Below, piece after piece: positions 22,452 through 34,984 of a DNA stretch of 64,000 nt. Positions within the stretch are counted from its first letter, which is position 1. Every line of letters starts with the position of its first letter. The stretch is from Manis javanica (lineage: Eukaryota > Chordata > Mammalia > Pholidota > Manidae), in the NCBI RefSeq assembly GCF_040802235.1, contig NC_133160.1, positions 99,937,160 to 100,001,159 of the forward strand, in the 5' to 3' direction. The notes under the pieces were generated by a model that saw only the letters and a program-made list of their open reading frames with translations, searched no databases and was not told the origin of the DNA. The position numbers and the translations under genes were made by a program.

Positions 22452-25400
22452 CTTGTGATGTTAACTCTATTGGCTATTAGTGCCTGCAAGTAAATTTCTA
22501 CTAGTTGCATAATTTGTATTACTAACAGAAAGACCAATATTTTATAAAGAGAAAGCCATGAGAAATAAAAGAAAACAATGAGAAAGAAAGGGTAAGAGAA
22601 AGAAGGAAGGAAGAATCCTGGTTGAATGAGAGGTTTCCTGATTATGTGAAGGTTCTAAATTCTATCATCTGTATATTCAGAGGGATTTCAGTATCGCTCT
22701 TTACCTTCATTAAATGTCTCAATATGTCAATCAGAATATAAAATTCACATATGGGAAATTTCATTATAATGCCTCCTCTAAATCCACAGAAAAAAAATGA
22801 ATTCACATTTTTGGCAAGTATGTAAAAGCTCAACACCAACACTGACAGAATAATTCAAAAGGATTTTCAATGAGACTTATCATATTATTGTTGGCTCTAA
22901 TTAACATTCTAAAAGGTATAACATTCTTTCTATGCAATTAAACTCTATTTGGAAAGGTGTTAAATTCATTTTTTTTCTTAGGTTAAAGAAAGCTCGGGAA
23001 GTAGGAGGATAGTGATCACAAAGGCATAAATCATCGGGGCCAAATAACCAATGCTTTAATGGAGTAACTATCATGTAAAAAATAATTCAGTGGATGTTGC
23101 TGGCTAATTATTACAAGCAGGAATCAATAGAATACATGTTCTGCAATATTCTTTTTTTAGGGTAAGAATTAAAGAGCATGCTCCTTTCTCTGATAGGGAC
23201 AAGTGACTCCATCTAGGTATTTCTTGGAGAGCAGTCTCTGAGATGCTGACCCTTTCCACAAGAGAGGAGCACGTACCCTGCTCCACTACTTCTCTCCTCT
23301 GCCACTCTGCTAGTCATTTTTAGGCCATGGCAATACAAAGTATCTCATCTCCGGGTAAGTCTTTGTGCCATTGCAAGATGCATCCTGTCACTCCGTAATA
23401 AAGATAGGGGGAACTTCACCACTTGTAATATTTTCAAAGTTCTGAAATTCCTGAAGAGAAACAGTGAATTTTAAATACACTTATGCTAACCAACCATTTA
23501 CATTAAATACATAAATATGATTATTAACTATTATATGGCTCTTCAACTATTTTAATTGATGACTCACAAAATGCAATCTGATAGATTTTTGGGGAACTGT
23601 TCTAATAAAGCCACCTTTATTTAATGCTAGGGAAGAGAAGAGAATTATTATAGACAAGAATTTTCAGTGTTTTGAAATATTTTCATCTCTGATTTAATGT
23701 TTGGCTCTCCTAGTTTGTTTCAAATTTTGGATTTCTGGTTTAAAAGACAATAGCATGTATTCTATGTTGCAAATGATTGAACTCTACCTCCTTCAGCTTC
23801 ACATCCTGATGCCAATCACTTCCTAAGGAGTTTTAATATTATAGACAATAAAATTGAATAGTTTGAAACAAATTATTTTGAGAAATTGGTAATAAATTCA
23901 AGACACACTTGGGCCAAGTCTCCTTTGTTTCTAAGTAGAATCTTTTTGATGCTTTACCTTTGCTTTGGTGTTTTCCTGATGAACTGGAAAAGTTTTGATA
24001 ACCTTACTTTCTTTTCATCCAATTAGTAGCTCTTTCATATACAGAACTTATTCTATCCTTTATTTCTGCAAGCACCATCTCATCATATGCAGCATTCATC
24101 TCAGCAAAAGAGCAGTAGAATTATTATCCTTTTTGTTCTTTTCCCTAAAATATACTTTATAAGTAGAATCAGCTCTTTCACACACCATCATAGGAGTTAT
24201 TTGCCTATATTAGCTCAATTCACTTCCAAAAATTTATGAAGTAAGTATAGATAAACTGCATCTCTTAAAGAGCAGAAAGCAAGTGGAGGAAAAGGTCAAC
24301 AGCAAGTATTTAGAGCTACATTTTGCTGCTAAAGGAGAAAGAATATGGAGACAACATGCCTCACCATTTACTAGTTATGTCACATATCACAAAGAGTAAG
24401 TAATACTTCAATAAGTATCTAATCAGAAACTTAACTTGGAAAATTGCATTGGTAAAAACTTTTTATGGAAAATGCACAGTTCTTACAATTGCATAAAATA
24501 CATTTCTCTCAGTATTGACATTTTTAGCATGTATTTCTAGAAGCGAAATTGCTCAGTCAAAATGTATGGACATACTGTTTTTGATACATATTTTAGATTA
24601 TCTTCTAGAGAAGACAATTTTTAATGGGAGAGTCAATAGATTATCTCATGTTGCTGGACATACTGATATTTTATTGGTTTTCCTTTTTCTTATATGCATT
24701 TACTTACTTTCTTTAATGAGCAGGTGTTATTTATGTAACAACAAAAAATAAAGGGGAATTATATTTAAAGAACATTATGTCAGTCTGTCCTATCATGGAA
24801 ATCCACTCTCATTTTTAACATAAGTTGAGAGTGTTACTTTAACTATTTAAATGTTCCCTACAGGTTAAGACCTTAATCCAAGATGATTAAGGAGATTGAG
24901 TTTTCATTTAATTGATTGTTGCTGTAAACATGCAGAGACAAACTAAGCCATTAAACACAAGTTCCTTTTATGTTTGAAAAAGCTTGGCAAATTATTCCAC
25001 TGCTGTTCTTTCTTTGTACATAAAATCTGCATTATGTCTATATGTGAGTGTATTATATCCTTTTGTCTGTATTTTAGCAATCTTGTAAGTGAATGCTACT
25101 TCCCTACTTGAAAATCAGCTACACTCATTTAAGTAACATCAGTGATATTTTTTATAGATGAATCAGTTTTTCCTTTTGATAATGACATATCAAGATATTT
25201 GAATGCTTTTTTTCTTTGTTAATAATGTATCTAAAGACCTATCTGTGAAACATCTAGTTAGATTTCCTGTAGGAGTTGGAGATTTACCTATTTAATCAGA
25301 ACTATTTCCTCACTTTACATTTTGATAATGTAAAATTAAAATACACACCTTTATTTTTTAACCATTCTCAATGTTTAATATCTACCACTATCAAATAATC

Positions 25401-26814
25401 CTTCTTTGTGGTCATATGATTTCTTGGAGCTCTTTCTTACCCTGATCTAAAAACAAACACAAGAAAACACTTTCAGAGAGTCAAGGGGAATTTAAATAGA
25501 AATAGACTCAGAAAAATATCCATGTGACTTAAAGAATAATTATTGTTTGCCATAGAGAAGTTGGTTTAAGAGGAAATCATTCATAATACTTAAATATATA
25601 TGAATCATTATTAGGCTGAATATATAGACAAGCTCTTGTCCAACTCTTGTGCATAGAAGAGAAACTGAATTTCAGTGGTTTACAAAAATTGAACATTATT
25701 AAAAATAGTTGGTTAAATACATGATGCAAGGTAATGATTTTTAGTCAAAATGTTACAAATCTACATTTATTGACAGAGATATATTTTGATATGAAAATAT
25801 TTATCATGTAACCATGAGGAAATAATTTCTTCTCTGAATAATTTCCTTTTTTTCATCTCTTAATAATAGAAATTCCAGTTTGTGGAATAACAAGCTTTCA
25901 AAGAATTTTAATGTATTTTTTATGTAGTGTTGAATAAAATTTCTTAAATGTCACTTCATACTGTCAAATTATCTACAGAGGAAAATATAGTAGATGCCTG
26001 GATAATTTTGACATTCTAAGAAACATGCTCATTTCATTAATTTGTTATAGTTTCTCTGTTTATTAAGGTATTATAACTTCAGTTCAAAACACTACATAAA
26101 ACATAAATTCTCCTGAAATGTATTTTCATCAATTTATTTTCTGCCTTTCTGAAAACAAGTGCCATTGAAAAATAGAAATAGACCTTTTAGTGTCTTTTCA
26201 GTCTGTCTATTCTTCACTCACCTGGAACATTAGAGGCTGTGTTTATCTCTGAATTGGCTATTCATTCTGAAGACTGTCAGAGTCACTGTCCTAATGAGTT
26301 TGGCAACTTGGAACATTTGTTACATCATTTTCTTTTTCTCCTTTGGCGAATCAACATAATTTATACAGAACTCTGCCACTGTCCCCTTTAAAATAATAAT
26401 AATGGAAAAAACAGATTCCAAGAATGTGCAACTGTCTAATAAAGATAGAGAATGTTAATTCTCTCACTATTGCTTTATTTCTTCAGCTTGCGGAATTAAA
26501 TTGCTATAAGAGATATTGCTATTGTAATCCACATATTAAGGAAAGAAAAGGGATATTGACAATTTTTTCATTAATGACCCTTGTCAATACTTGACTCCAT
26601 CCACTCCATCTGCCCACTACTTCCATCACTGGTTGGAGATTTTTTTATTAACCATAGTAAACTAAAGTTATTGATGGGGAGGCATCAGATACCTCAGGTA
26701 TGTTGTAGGTAGGATGAGAGTTGGGGAGGGCCATGAATAATGTGAAAACTACTGCAGCGAAAAAAAAATGTTCCCTAAAACATGGGGCTAGATAATGATA
26801 ATGGCTACTTGTAT
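22452..26814. other. Long intergenic stretch, no gene seen
   Basis: 4.3 kb of AT-rich DNA with no coding frame above 80 codons and no repeat I can name with confidence. Confidence 0.5.
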
Positions 26815-27020
26815 GAGAGATTCTATGATGCTTCATTCTTTGCTAAGAACCATATTATTTATCCCTTACAGCAATCACACAAGACAAGTAAAATATCATC
26901 CCCATTTTATAGATGAGAAAATTTGAGATTGGAGAGGTTGGATACTTGCTCCCAGTCGCTGCTACCAAGTAGCAGAACCTTGGTAAGTCCCTGCATTTAA
27001 CTTGTACCCAGTACTTCTAC
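26815..27020 (-). repeat. MIR SINE, antisense
   Basis: Contains atcatccccattttatagat, gagaaaatttgagattggag and agtagcagaacctt, the antisense reading of the MIR core. Confidence 0.7.
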
Positions 27021-28265
27021 TCTCAGAAGCCTACAATGCCCAGTGGGGTTTTCTTGAGCTCATAAATACATTTTTCTTCTAATACTACAGTCATTTAAAC
27101 TTTTAACATCATAAAATATTTAAATATCTTTTCTATCTGGCTTTAATTGTGGATCCTGCATGTCTTCACCATAAAAACCACAGCGATATTTAAAATAACA
27201 CCCAAATGAATTTTCCATATTTAACATGGCACTTTCTTGTGGTCATAATTTATAGTCATTCTACATGGTTGAAGATATAATATAGTATTAATAAATATGA
27301 TAAATTACATGTGCTGGAATAAATGTCCATTACTTTCTGCTATCTAGAGTACTGTAAAAACAGCATGAAGTTTTCCATGGGGTTAAGTTAGACAACATTC
27401 TTTGGACGCTCTACTCCCTCTTCATCACTCTTCACATCTCTATGGAGTAACCCTACTGCCCTGTCTCAAAACTCAACCCTTTCCAAAATCATACACAATT
27501 CCATCCCATTTGTATGCTTTACGCTTATTTTGTCTGTGCCTGTAGAATCCTACCAAGATCTCACCCCTTCATGTTTTTCATAAATCTGCAGAAGATAAGA
27601 ATAAGGCACAGATAGAGAATAAGAAACAGGTGGCCCAAGAATCATCATTACATTGCCCCTCAAGTTCACAACAGATATACAGTGTTATTCAAAGATAGTA
27701 AAGACTGTATTTTCCTCATTTAAACACATTAGATCAATTCTTAGCCTCTCTTTAATACTTGGTCACAGGTAACTTCCTTATTTTTCATGTCATTCCACTT
27801 TGCAGCACAAGCTTTATCACATGGCACTAAAAAAATCAGTTGTTTTATGGGAAAAACAGAGAGTCTCTAGGTCAAGTATGCATTTCACAGAATGTTAATC
27901 TCTAGCTAAATAACTGTATTAAACTCAAACAAGATAATCCTATTAAAGTATAGCAAAATATTTAGATTATATTTATTCATTACATTTATTATAAGAAACC
28001 CAAACATACATGTAGTAATTCACAAAATATGCACATCAGTAGGCCTCCATGTTCTTTATGAGTTATAGACTATTCTGTGAGTTTAAAAAAATTATTTTAG
28101 ATTAATTTTAAAAATTATATTCAGACAGTTAAATTCTACTCAAGGCTATGATGTCAATCCATGATGAAAAGAAAAAAATCTTTAACTTCTTGTCCTTGAG
28201 TAGTGTCAGATCCTTAAGAATACAGAGCTCAGAGACTACAGGTAGAACATAAGTAATGTTACCAT
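27021..28265. other. Intergenic DNA, no gene seen
   Basis: AT-rich, with nothing recognised. Confidence 0.5.
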
Positions 28266-28350
28266 TGATACTACCAGTAATTAAAACTTTATTGAATCCT
28301 TACTGTGTTCAAGGCACTCTGACAGTGTGCAAAAGAGCAAAACATAAAAT
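28266..28350 (-). repeat. MIR-class fragment, antisense
   Basis: aactttattgaatccttact and gtgttcaaggcactctgaca match the outer part of antisense MIR. Confidence 0.5.
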
Positions 28351-29049
28351 TACAATAATTATATATGACAAAAACTTGTTTTACACCTTTGTTTTTTGGG
28401 GAGGTGATGAGAAATCTTGTTCCTCTACTGGTTCTAATCACTGATATAGAAAAGGCAAATTTTCAAATACGAACACACTGTTTTATATCCACCATTGTCA
28501 TATCCTAATTCAAAAGCTATTACTAACAGAACTGGGTTCTACCTTTTTCCTCCCACCCTCTCCTACACCCAGTTTGTAAGATTCCAGAGAGTAACTACCA
28601 ATTCAGGAGACAATTGTATATTTTGGAACAGTTCCTGCTAGATTTTCTCAGCTCTGCCACTCAAGAACTGAGCAATTTCAGCCTTTTACTGAAATTCTTG
28701 AAGCCTCAGATTCCATTTACAGAAGGTACATAATAAAACTTAACTTACCCACTCACTTGTTATGATTAAATGACACAGTACATAAGTCCTTTGCCAAACA
28801 TGAAGTACCATAAAAAGGTGTTATGTAATTATGCTATGCTGTAAGAAGCACAGAATGTAACAACCACTTCAAAATAATTCTCCCATTGATCTGCTGTGGG
28901 GCCTAAAATATCTGTCACTTTCTTCACTCCTTTGATTTAAAGCACTAGGTCTCAAGGAGATCCCTGGTACATTTTAAACACATCTCATGGTATAATATAT
29001 TAAATAAGTGTCATAAAATCCTATCAAGATAACTAGTTGTGATGAGTCA

Positions 29050-29380
29050 CAGTGGAAAACATTTATTATTGGCAATAAGAAGAAAAAACAATAAAAAAAC
29101 AATAAAAAGAAAACCTACTGATACATGAACAACATGAACTTCACAAATATGCTGAAAGATACAAAAATTTTTACTATATGATTCAATTTTCATGAAATTC
29201 TTTAACATGTACAACTAAGAAGGGTGCGAGGGAAATTTCTGGAGTAATGACAGCGTTCTGTGTCGTCGGTGGTGTGGATTACATGGATGCATATATTTTT
29301 TAAAACTGATTTAAAGGAACATGTAGGATCTGAGGATTTCACTGTATGTAAATTAAATTTCAATTTTGAAAAATGACCAT
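29050..29380 (+). mobile_element. L1M LINE 3' end fragment
   Basis: Follows the old L1 tail order: tactatatgattcaattttc, ctggagtaatgacagcgttc, ggtggtgtggattacatgga and the final ttcactgtatgtaaattaaa. Confidence 0.6.
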
Positions 29381-29494
29381 CTAAATATTATTGTGGTTTT
29401 AAAAATAGTTCTTACATTTTATGGATGCGTACTGAAATGTTTTTAGGGCAAAAGATATCTGTAATTCTTGGGATTTACTAAAAAAATGGGGAGG

Positions 29495-29647
29495 GGATGC
29501 TGATAAAAAATGGTGAGTGGCTGGCCATATGTATGGAGCTTGATTGGCCATGTATTGAAAAATGGTGGGAACTGGTGATATTTACTTGAGAGTCTTTTAT
29601 TCTCTGTACTTTTGTATCTGTTTGAACATTTTCCATAATAAAAGAGT
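29495..29647 (+). mobile_element. Second L1M/HAL1-type 3' tail
   Basis: ttctctgtacttttgtatct followed by gaacattttccataataaaa, a typical end of old L1 or HAL1 elements. Confidence 0.55.
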
Positions 29648-30589
29648 TAGGGGTCATCTGGGTTCATCTCATTTACCAAAGAAATCTGTGAACTGGAGGA
29701 CATGACTTGTTCAAACTCTCATTCAGACAGCAAAACGGTTCCCAAGTTTAACCTTGTTTCCCAAAGTAACAAAATTAAGAGCATTCTGGAAAGGCTTTTT
29801 TTTTTTTTTAAGGCAGACCCATAATGCAAAAACTAGTTTAAGCAATATACATACTTGCTTCTTCTCCCTTTTGCTTTCAGATGGTTGTTTGTAGATCTAA
29901 TGTGCTTTTTACTCAAATTTCAGAACCTAAATGTGTGCAAGCATTAGAAAAGGCAATTGTTTTTTCCTACAAAAAATTTAACACAACACAAAACATTTAC
30001 AGCAAGGAGTTGTTATTCTCTTCCTGGGGTATAATCAACCTCCCAATCCAGGCAAAGAAAGCAGGCTCATTGTTAGAGGGAGGAGCTTGGTTCTGCATTC
30101 GGGTGTGATCCGGTAACAGCTGTTTCCCTCCAGCTCTGAAAGAGGTGAAAATGTGTTAATCAATGCAAATTGTCTTTAAGCTCTCTCGCCCTAGTCTGTG
30201 TGTCTGTGTGTGGGATGGGGTGGGTTATCGGCTTGGGGACAACGTGAATCAGAAATCAGAAAGGTGAGTGTGTGCAGACTCTCGCTTTCAGAAGGGGCTG
30301 AGGAGAAATTAGATACGATGGTTCAGGAGACTAAACCACGTTGGATTGGTTTGTCTTCCAGCAAAGCATTTGGGTCTGGGAAGCTAATTCTATTTTGAGA
30401 ACGGAAAACCTTACAATCTCTTGGTTTCGACGGCTGGGGAATATTTTTTCCGTGTTCCACTGAACGTAAAAATCGGCGTCTGGCTGCCGCTGATTGGTGG
30501 AAAAGAAAGTGGTGATAGTGGGGTGGGACGAGGATTTGACGAGCCTCCTTCTGCTTTCTGAACCTATAACTCTTCCTTACTAGTCTCCT
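29648..30589. promoter_or_regulatory. Immediate upstream region of SNCA
   Basis: Transition from AT-rich to GC-rich DNA, free of clear repeats after the poly-T run at 29,795-29,811. It probably contains proximal control sequence, inferred from position. No specific site is established. Confidence 0.35.
30493..30497 (-). promoter_or_regulatory. Inverted CCAAT box
   Basis: attgg inside gctgattggtgg, which reads CCAATCAGC on the - strand, an NF-Y-type core. It lies about 670 bases upstream of exon 1, farther than a typical promoter CCAAT box, so it may belong to a distal or antisense start. Confidence 0.3.
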
Positions 30590-31123
30590 CACCCCCCGCG
30601 AGAGACCCTTTCGGGCTCATCCGACATTAAGAACAAACGTAATCTGGAGGGTATTTGGACAAAAGCACCCTTAACGTTGTGTCCTACGGTCAAATTTCAG
30701 CGATCCGCGGGAAACGTGCTCTCGGCAGCGCGGGTCCTTGCACCCTCCCGGAGCTGCCTGTCTCCTTAGCAGCTCCCCCGGGGACTGGCTCTGTCCTTGG
30801 TGGCTGATCGCTCGCACCCTTTCCCGCAAGCGGGCTCTAACTGGGGGTCCCCGCCGGGAACCATAGGGAAAGGCGGAGGCAGCCAAGGAGGGGGATGGGA
30901 AAGAGGGGGGACCAGAAACCCAAGCTTAATGGGCACAAAAGCTTGCGACTGCCTCAGAGGCCCCGGTGACCCCGAACTTGAGGTGAGGCGCAGCGTTCCC
31001 CACCCGCCTCCCAGAACCAGACGGGCGGCCGGAGGTGGAGGCACAGCCTTTCCCCAGCCCCCAGCCCCATCCAAGAAGAGGAGTGGGGGGCGCACGGCGG
31101 GGAAAGCAGCGAGCGCAGGGAGA

Positions 31124-31132
31124 GGGGCGGGG
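31124..31132 (+). promoter_or_regulatory. GC box (Sp1-type site)
   Basis: ggggcgggg about 40 bases upstream of the estimated exon 1 start, the usual spacing for an Sp1-driven TATA-less promoter. Binding is inferred from the motif only. Confidence 0.5.
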
Positions 31133-31164
31133 AGAGGCGCTGAGAACCCGGCTGCGGGGGCGGC

Positions 31165-31410
31165 GGAGCCGCGGGAGGAGGAGAAGGAGGAGGAGGAAGG
31201 CCGCGACGACAGGAAGGGGACCCGGGCGAGGCAGCGAGCGGCGGAGCGCGGAGACGCGGGCTGAGGTGTGTGCCGGCTCTGGGGCAGACCGAGGGCCGGG
31301 CCTGGCCTCTGGCGTCCTTCCTGCTCCCTCCCCGCCGTCCCTTCCCACCCCGGGTCTCTTCCTCTCGAATCCTCCCGTGCGGGGGACGCGGAGTGGCCAT
31401 TCGACGACAG
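31165..31410 (+). other. SNCA: SNCA non-coding exon 1 (5'UTR)
   Basis: A purine-rich GGA/GAG block at 31171-31200 resembles the start of human SNCA exon 1. The 3' end, gagtggccattcgacgacag at 31391-31410, matches the human exon 1 sequence that joins exon 2, and is followed by GT (gttcgt). The leader has no ATG, so ribosomes can scan to the exon 2 start. An internal possible donor (gag|gtgtgt) lies after 31265 and would give a shorter leader. The 5' edge is approximate because CpG-island promoters start at several sites. Confidence 0.8.
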
Positions 31411-31635
31411 GTTCGTGGGTTCGCCTCCCACGCCCCCAGCCGCTCGTCGCCGGGTTGTGCTGGCAGCAGCCTCCTCCGGGGACCAGCCCTCTCTCGGTGC
31501 CGCCTCCGCCCTTCCTGTGCGCTCCTCATCCTCCCAATTTCCACTTAAATAATACTGGGGAATTGTTTCTAATTTTTTATAAAGGAGAGGCGGGGGAGGG
31601 GAGGAATCGTAGTTGTGAGGAGCAGAGGGACCCAG
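31411..31635 (+). other. SNCA: Alternative extension of SNCA exon 1, ending at a strong donor
   Basis: After the usual exon 1 donor the sequence stays similar to the human locus and ends in cccag|gtaagtacc at 31631-31643, a near-consensus splice donor. SNCA is known to use several first-exon forms in human. Here the stronger-looking donor is the distal one. No ATG occurs in the extension, so the protein would be unchanged while the leader grows by 225 nt. Confidence 0.55.
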
Positions 31636-32713
31636 GTAAGTACCTGTGGATCTAGACGGGCAGCTTTGGAGCTCGGGAAGAAACCTGGTGGGAAAGGAGT
31701 GCTGCGGGCTCCGGGGAGGAGGCTGGAGCTGCCGTGAGGACCCGTTGCTTTAGGGCTCTCGGAGGAGGGTGCTTGTGCTCCCTTTGGTTAGCTCGAGGGA
31801 AGCCCAGTTGACCTGGCTGCCCTCCTGCCCCCGATATTCCCCTCTTCTCGTCCCCAGCGGCTCAGAGGTCAGGCTGCTTTTCCGGGATACGATCTTCCTT
31901 CGGGAGAAGCGAGGATGCTTGAAGGAGCGTGAGCTTCCAACTTTTATTTGTCTTACCTTACATCCCCCCAGTCCGCCCTCTTGGTTTTCTCTATAATCAA
32001 AGCAAACTGCGTTTGGCAAATACTTCAGTGGAAGTGCAGGGAGGTCAAGTCAACAGGTGGTAAGGGGTTAACAGGTGTGGGCGCCGGGTCTGCGCGCTGA
32101 GAACTGCCCCTCCTGTGGCGGGCGCGCGTCGGGTAGCTGCTCGGGGGCGATGGACGACGGCGGGGGTGAGTGGTCCGGCAGATGAGGGCAAGTGAGGGTG
32201 GGCTTGCTGTTGGCTGACGCTAAGCCACACCCAGAGTGAGAAGTTCTCTTCCCTGCCTTCTCCATGACGAGCCTGTTAGCCCTCTTCTGGGATTTGTTTT
32301 AAAATTATCCTGACCCCACGCTTCCAACTCCCTTTCTTTTCCTGTGATCTGTCTTCTAAACTGTACTTCTAACTTACCCTGTCGCTGTTTGGACCCTGAA
32401 AGTTGAAAGAGGGGTCCATCTTTTCAAGCAACTCCACTTCGTAATTGCAGTAAGAACAGCTCAGATGATTCATCCTAATCAGTGCTTAGGCAGCTGGACT
32501 TCTACTAGCCAAGATGAATGGGGGATGCTAAATTTTTAATGCAGAAGCTAAAAAAAGCTTCTTTGTCCAGTGGATGAAATAAGAGGACACTTAAAAGATT
32601 CTTACACTTTTGGGAGTTATACTGATCTTTCACTGGTTTTTACCTTGGGTGGTTCTAATTTTATTTTGTTTTACCCAAAAGTTCTCATTTAAAGTGTATT
32701 TTGTGTTCTCCAG
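31636..32713 (+). other. SNCA intron 1 (downstream of the alternative exon)
   Basis: About 1.1 kb, GC-rich in the first half and without any clear interspersed repeat, which is unusual for this window. Several blocks (31,640-31,670, 31,960-32,090, 32,490-32,545) look like the human intron. This repeat-free conserved intron is consistent with its known regulatory role. Confidence 0.7.
32047..32090 (+). promoter_or_regulatory. Conserved intron 1 block with paired E-boxes
   Basis: The stretch starting caagtcaacaggtggtaagg closely resembles the human SNCA intron 1 as I remember it, where intron 1 has enhancer activity and bound factors have been reported. Two CAGGTG E-boxes are visible at 32054-32059 and 32072-32077, flanking ggggttaa. 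The regulatory role is inferred from conservation and motif pairing. Confidence 0.45.
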
Positions 32714-32864
<151 letters not shown>

Positions 32865-34520
32865 TAACGCCCAAATGTCATTTTGATATTTATTTATGAT
32901 TGATGGATTAAGATGACTGATGCCCTAAATGCTGGTATTTCTTGCTTGGTTCATATTTGCGTTATCACTTTGTCAAAAGGATGGACTGAGTCAGAGGTAA
33001 GTGTGGAAACGTGAATGTGCATGTTTGAGTTAATAGTAAAAAGTGGTGCTAATCGTTCGGTTTTCCAAATTAATTTTTCAGTAATAGTAGGACTTTATTG
33101 TTTCTTTTTTAATGAATGTTTCTGCACATAAATGACTATATTTCAGAGGACAGTTTTTAAAACTCAGTCTTCTAAAAAAAATAATCAAGAATAGTTTAAA
33201 AATCAAAATCATTCATGGTCCTTTGATTTCTTTTATAATCATGAATATTTTTTCTAATTGTAGTACGTTCTTATTTTAAAATGACTCTTATATGGCCCTG
33301 GGATAGGTAAAAAGAGACATAGGAAAGGACAGAAAAGTCTTTGGTGGAGTTATTCCTTGTGACTACTTGGTTAAAGTGGGGACATAATTGTTCAAAAAAG
33401 TGCTTGAGGGCTGCTACTAGTATCTTGAAGACATTTATATAGTTTGTTTATCAAAAGACAGGCATAATAAATAATGATATTGATGCTTATCATTTCTACT
33501 TGTTCCTAAATTCCCACCTTGGAGCATTCATGTGGATCTTGACCCTCTTTTCCTTATCTTGAGCTGCATTTGATTGTTATTTTACAAACCACTTCAAATT
33601 CTTTGTGGTAGTAGTAGACACATGCATGCACATTCATCCACAGGGACACATGCACACATAGGCACCCACTGCCCATTCTGCTCCCCTGAGTTCTTCTTTG
33701 TGTTCTGGTGGGAGGTGCAGCAGTAATAACCACAGGCAGGAGGTGGAGGGCGGAGGATGCTGTGTTTATGCTGGTTGGTGGTGGAAAGCTACACTGTCTC
33801 TCCAACGTAAATGGGTGGGAGAAAAGCTATGTTTGGAATTATCTTTATGACTGCTTCTCATATTGTTTTCTCACTGTTTATAGACTCTTTTTATGCTAGC
33901 TTGATCTTACTATAAATTAATCTTCAATTAACTTATACTTCATCTTAAAACATATTTACAGAAAATCATTGAATTTTACATTGAGTGTTACAAGAGAAAA
34001 AAATTGAGTTAGTTTCAAGTATTTTTGTGACGTGTGAATTATGTCTTTTTAGATGGAATTTAGAATACTGAATCAGTGACATGCAGATAATCGATATCTT
34101 TATATTTATCCTCAGCTTTCCAAGTTGTGCAAGGGCATGCTTGCAACTACTTTTGATTTCAGTTACTTTGTGATTTAGGAACTTTAAAAGTTGGTTTTAG
34201 GATCCTAATATTCACTCCATTAGTTTGCAGTGAGTCTAGAAAATATTGAATATTAATTTAATACATCACTCTTTTACAGATGATAAACAGGTTTTATCAC
34301 TTGGAAAACTTTTTGTTTTCATTGTCAACTATGAGTTTGAGCAAATAAAATGATTTTATTTTTCTGAGATTAATTCTATTATTTGCTCCAATGTTATTAT
34401 ATAAAGTTGAGTTTTATTTGTTTATATATCACATATTTTTAAATCATCTTCAATGTTTGTCATGGTATTTAACACATGGTATGTTCTATAAATTACTTAT
34501 TGATTATGTTCTAAAGTCTA

Positions 34521-34566
34521 ATTAAACTTTAGACACAGGATTAAACTTTAGAACTCAGACACAGGA
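34521..34566 (+). repeat. Short tandem duplication next to the hairpin element
   Basis: attaaactttaga occurs at 34521 and again at 34540, each followed shortly by cagacacagg-like text. It is a local duplication with a small insertion. Confidence 0.7.
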
Positions 34567-34609
34567 TTTAGGATGAAAACTGATCATGAGAACACACAGT
34601 GGTATCTTT

Positions 34610-34812
34610 GAGGGGTTGGCAAACTTTATCTGTGAAGGGCTAAAGAGTAAGTAACCTATTTTGGTAAGTAGAGTTTTATTGGAACACAATCACGTTAATT
34701 ATTGTCTATGCTGACAATAATTAACGTGATTGTGTTCCAATAAAACTCTACTTACCAAAATAGGTGGTGAGTTGATTTGGCCATAGACTGTATGTCCATT
34801 TACTGACTCCTG
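34610..34812 (+). mobile_element. hAT-Charlie-type non-autonomous element, rearranged
   Basis: The left end, ggggttggcaaactttatct, and the right end, atttactgactcctga, are the degenerate terminal parts of a common mammalian DNA element. The internal right-hand phrase gtgttccaataaaact also belongs to that family. The left interior has been replaced by an inverted copy of the right interior, creating the hairpin listed separately. Confidence 0.6.
34655..34764. repeat. Perfect 52-bp inverted repeat with 6-nt loop
   Basis: The left arm, 34655-34706, is the exact reverse complement of the right arm, 34713-34764: 52 of 52 positions, with tatgct between. The right arm carries the family's normal sequence (gtgttccaataaaact), so the left arm is the copy. 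Perfect identity inside an otherwise decayed old element means the copy is young. Confidence 0.97.
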
Positions 34813-34984
34813 ATAAAGTAAAAAGAACATAGACTTGATATCAGACAAACCTGAATTCTAGCCCAAGTGACACCACTTACTATCTCTAAGATACTGTAGA
34901 CAAATGCAACTACCTTGCAGGTTTTTCTGAGAATGCCATAATAAAACAACATACAAGTAATAAAGCACACTTACAAAAATTAAT

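Larger units (their letters stand above)
30590..31660. promoter_or_regulatory. CpG island and TATA-less promoter of SNCA
   Basis: In a window that is otherwise AT-rich, this stretch is strongly G+C rich and dense in CpG (for example gcgcacggcggggaaagcag around 31090-31110). It spans the region just upstream of and through exon 1. No TATA box precedes the exon. A GC box (ggggcgggg, 31124-31132) lies about 40 bases before the purine-rich exon start. Human SNCA is driven by a similar CpG island covering exon 1 and intron 1 whose methylation affects expression. Long open frames on both strands here are by-products of GC-rich sequence. Confidence 0.85.

Noticed and set aside
29881..30108. A 75-codon frame just upstream of the SNCA promoter.
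   Set aside because: No known domain, no splice or promoter support; probably chance.
30766..31655. Open frames of 140-221 codons on both strands over the CpG island.
   Set aside because: They are proline/arginine/glycine/serine-rich frames typical of GC-rich non-coding DNA, overlap each other on both strands, and overlie the SNCA 5'UTR.
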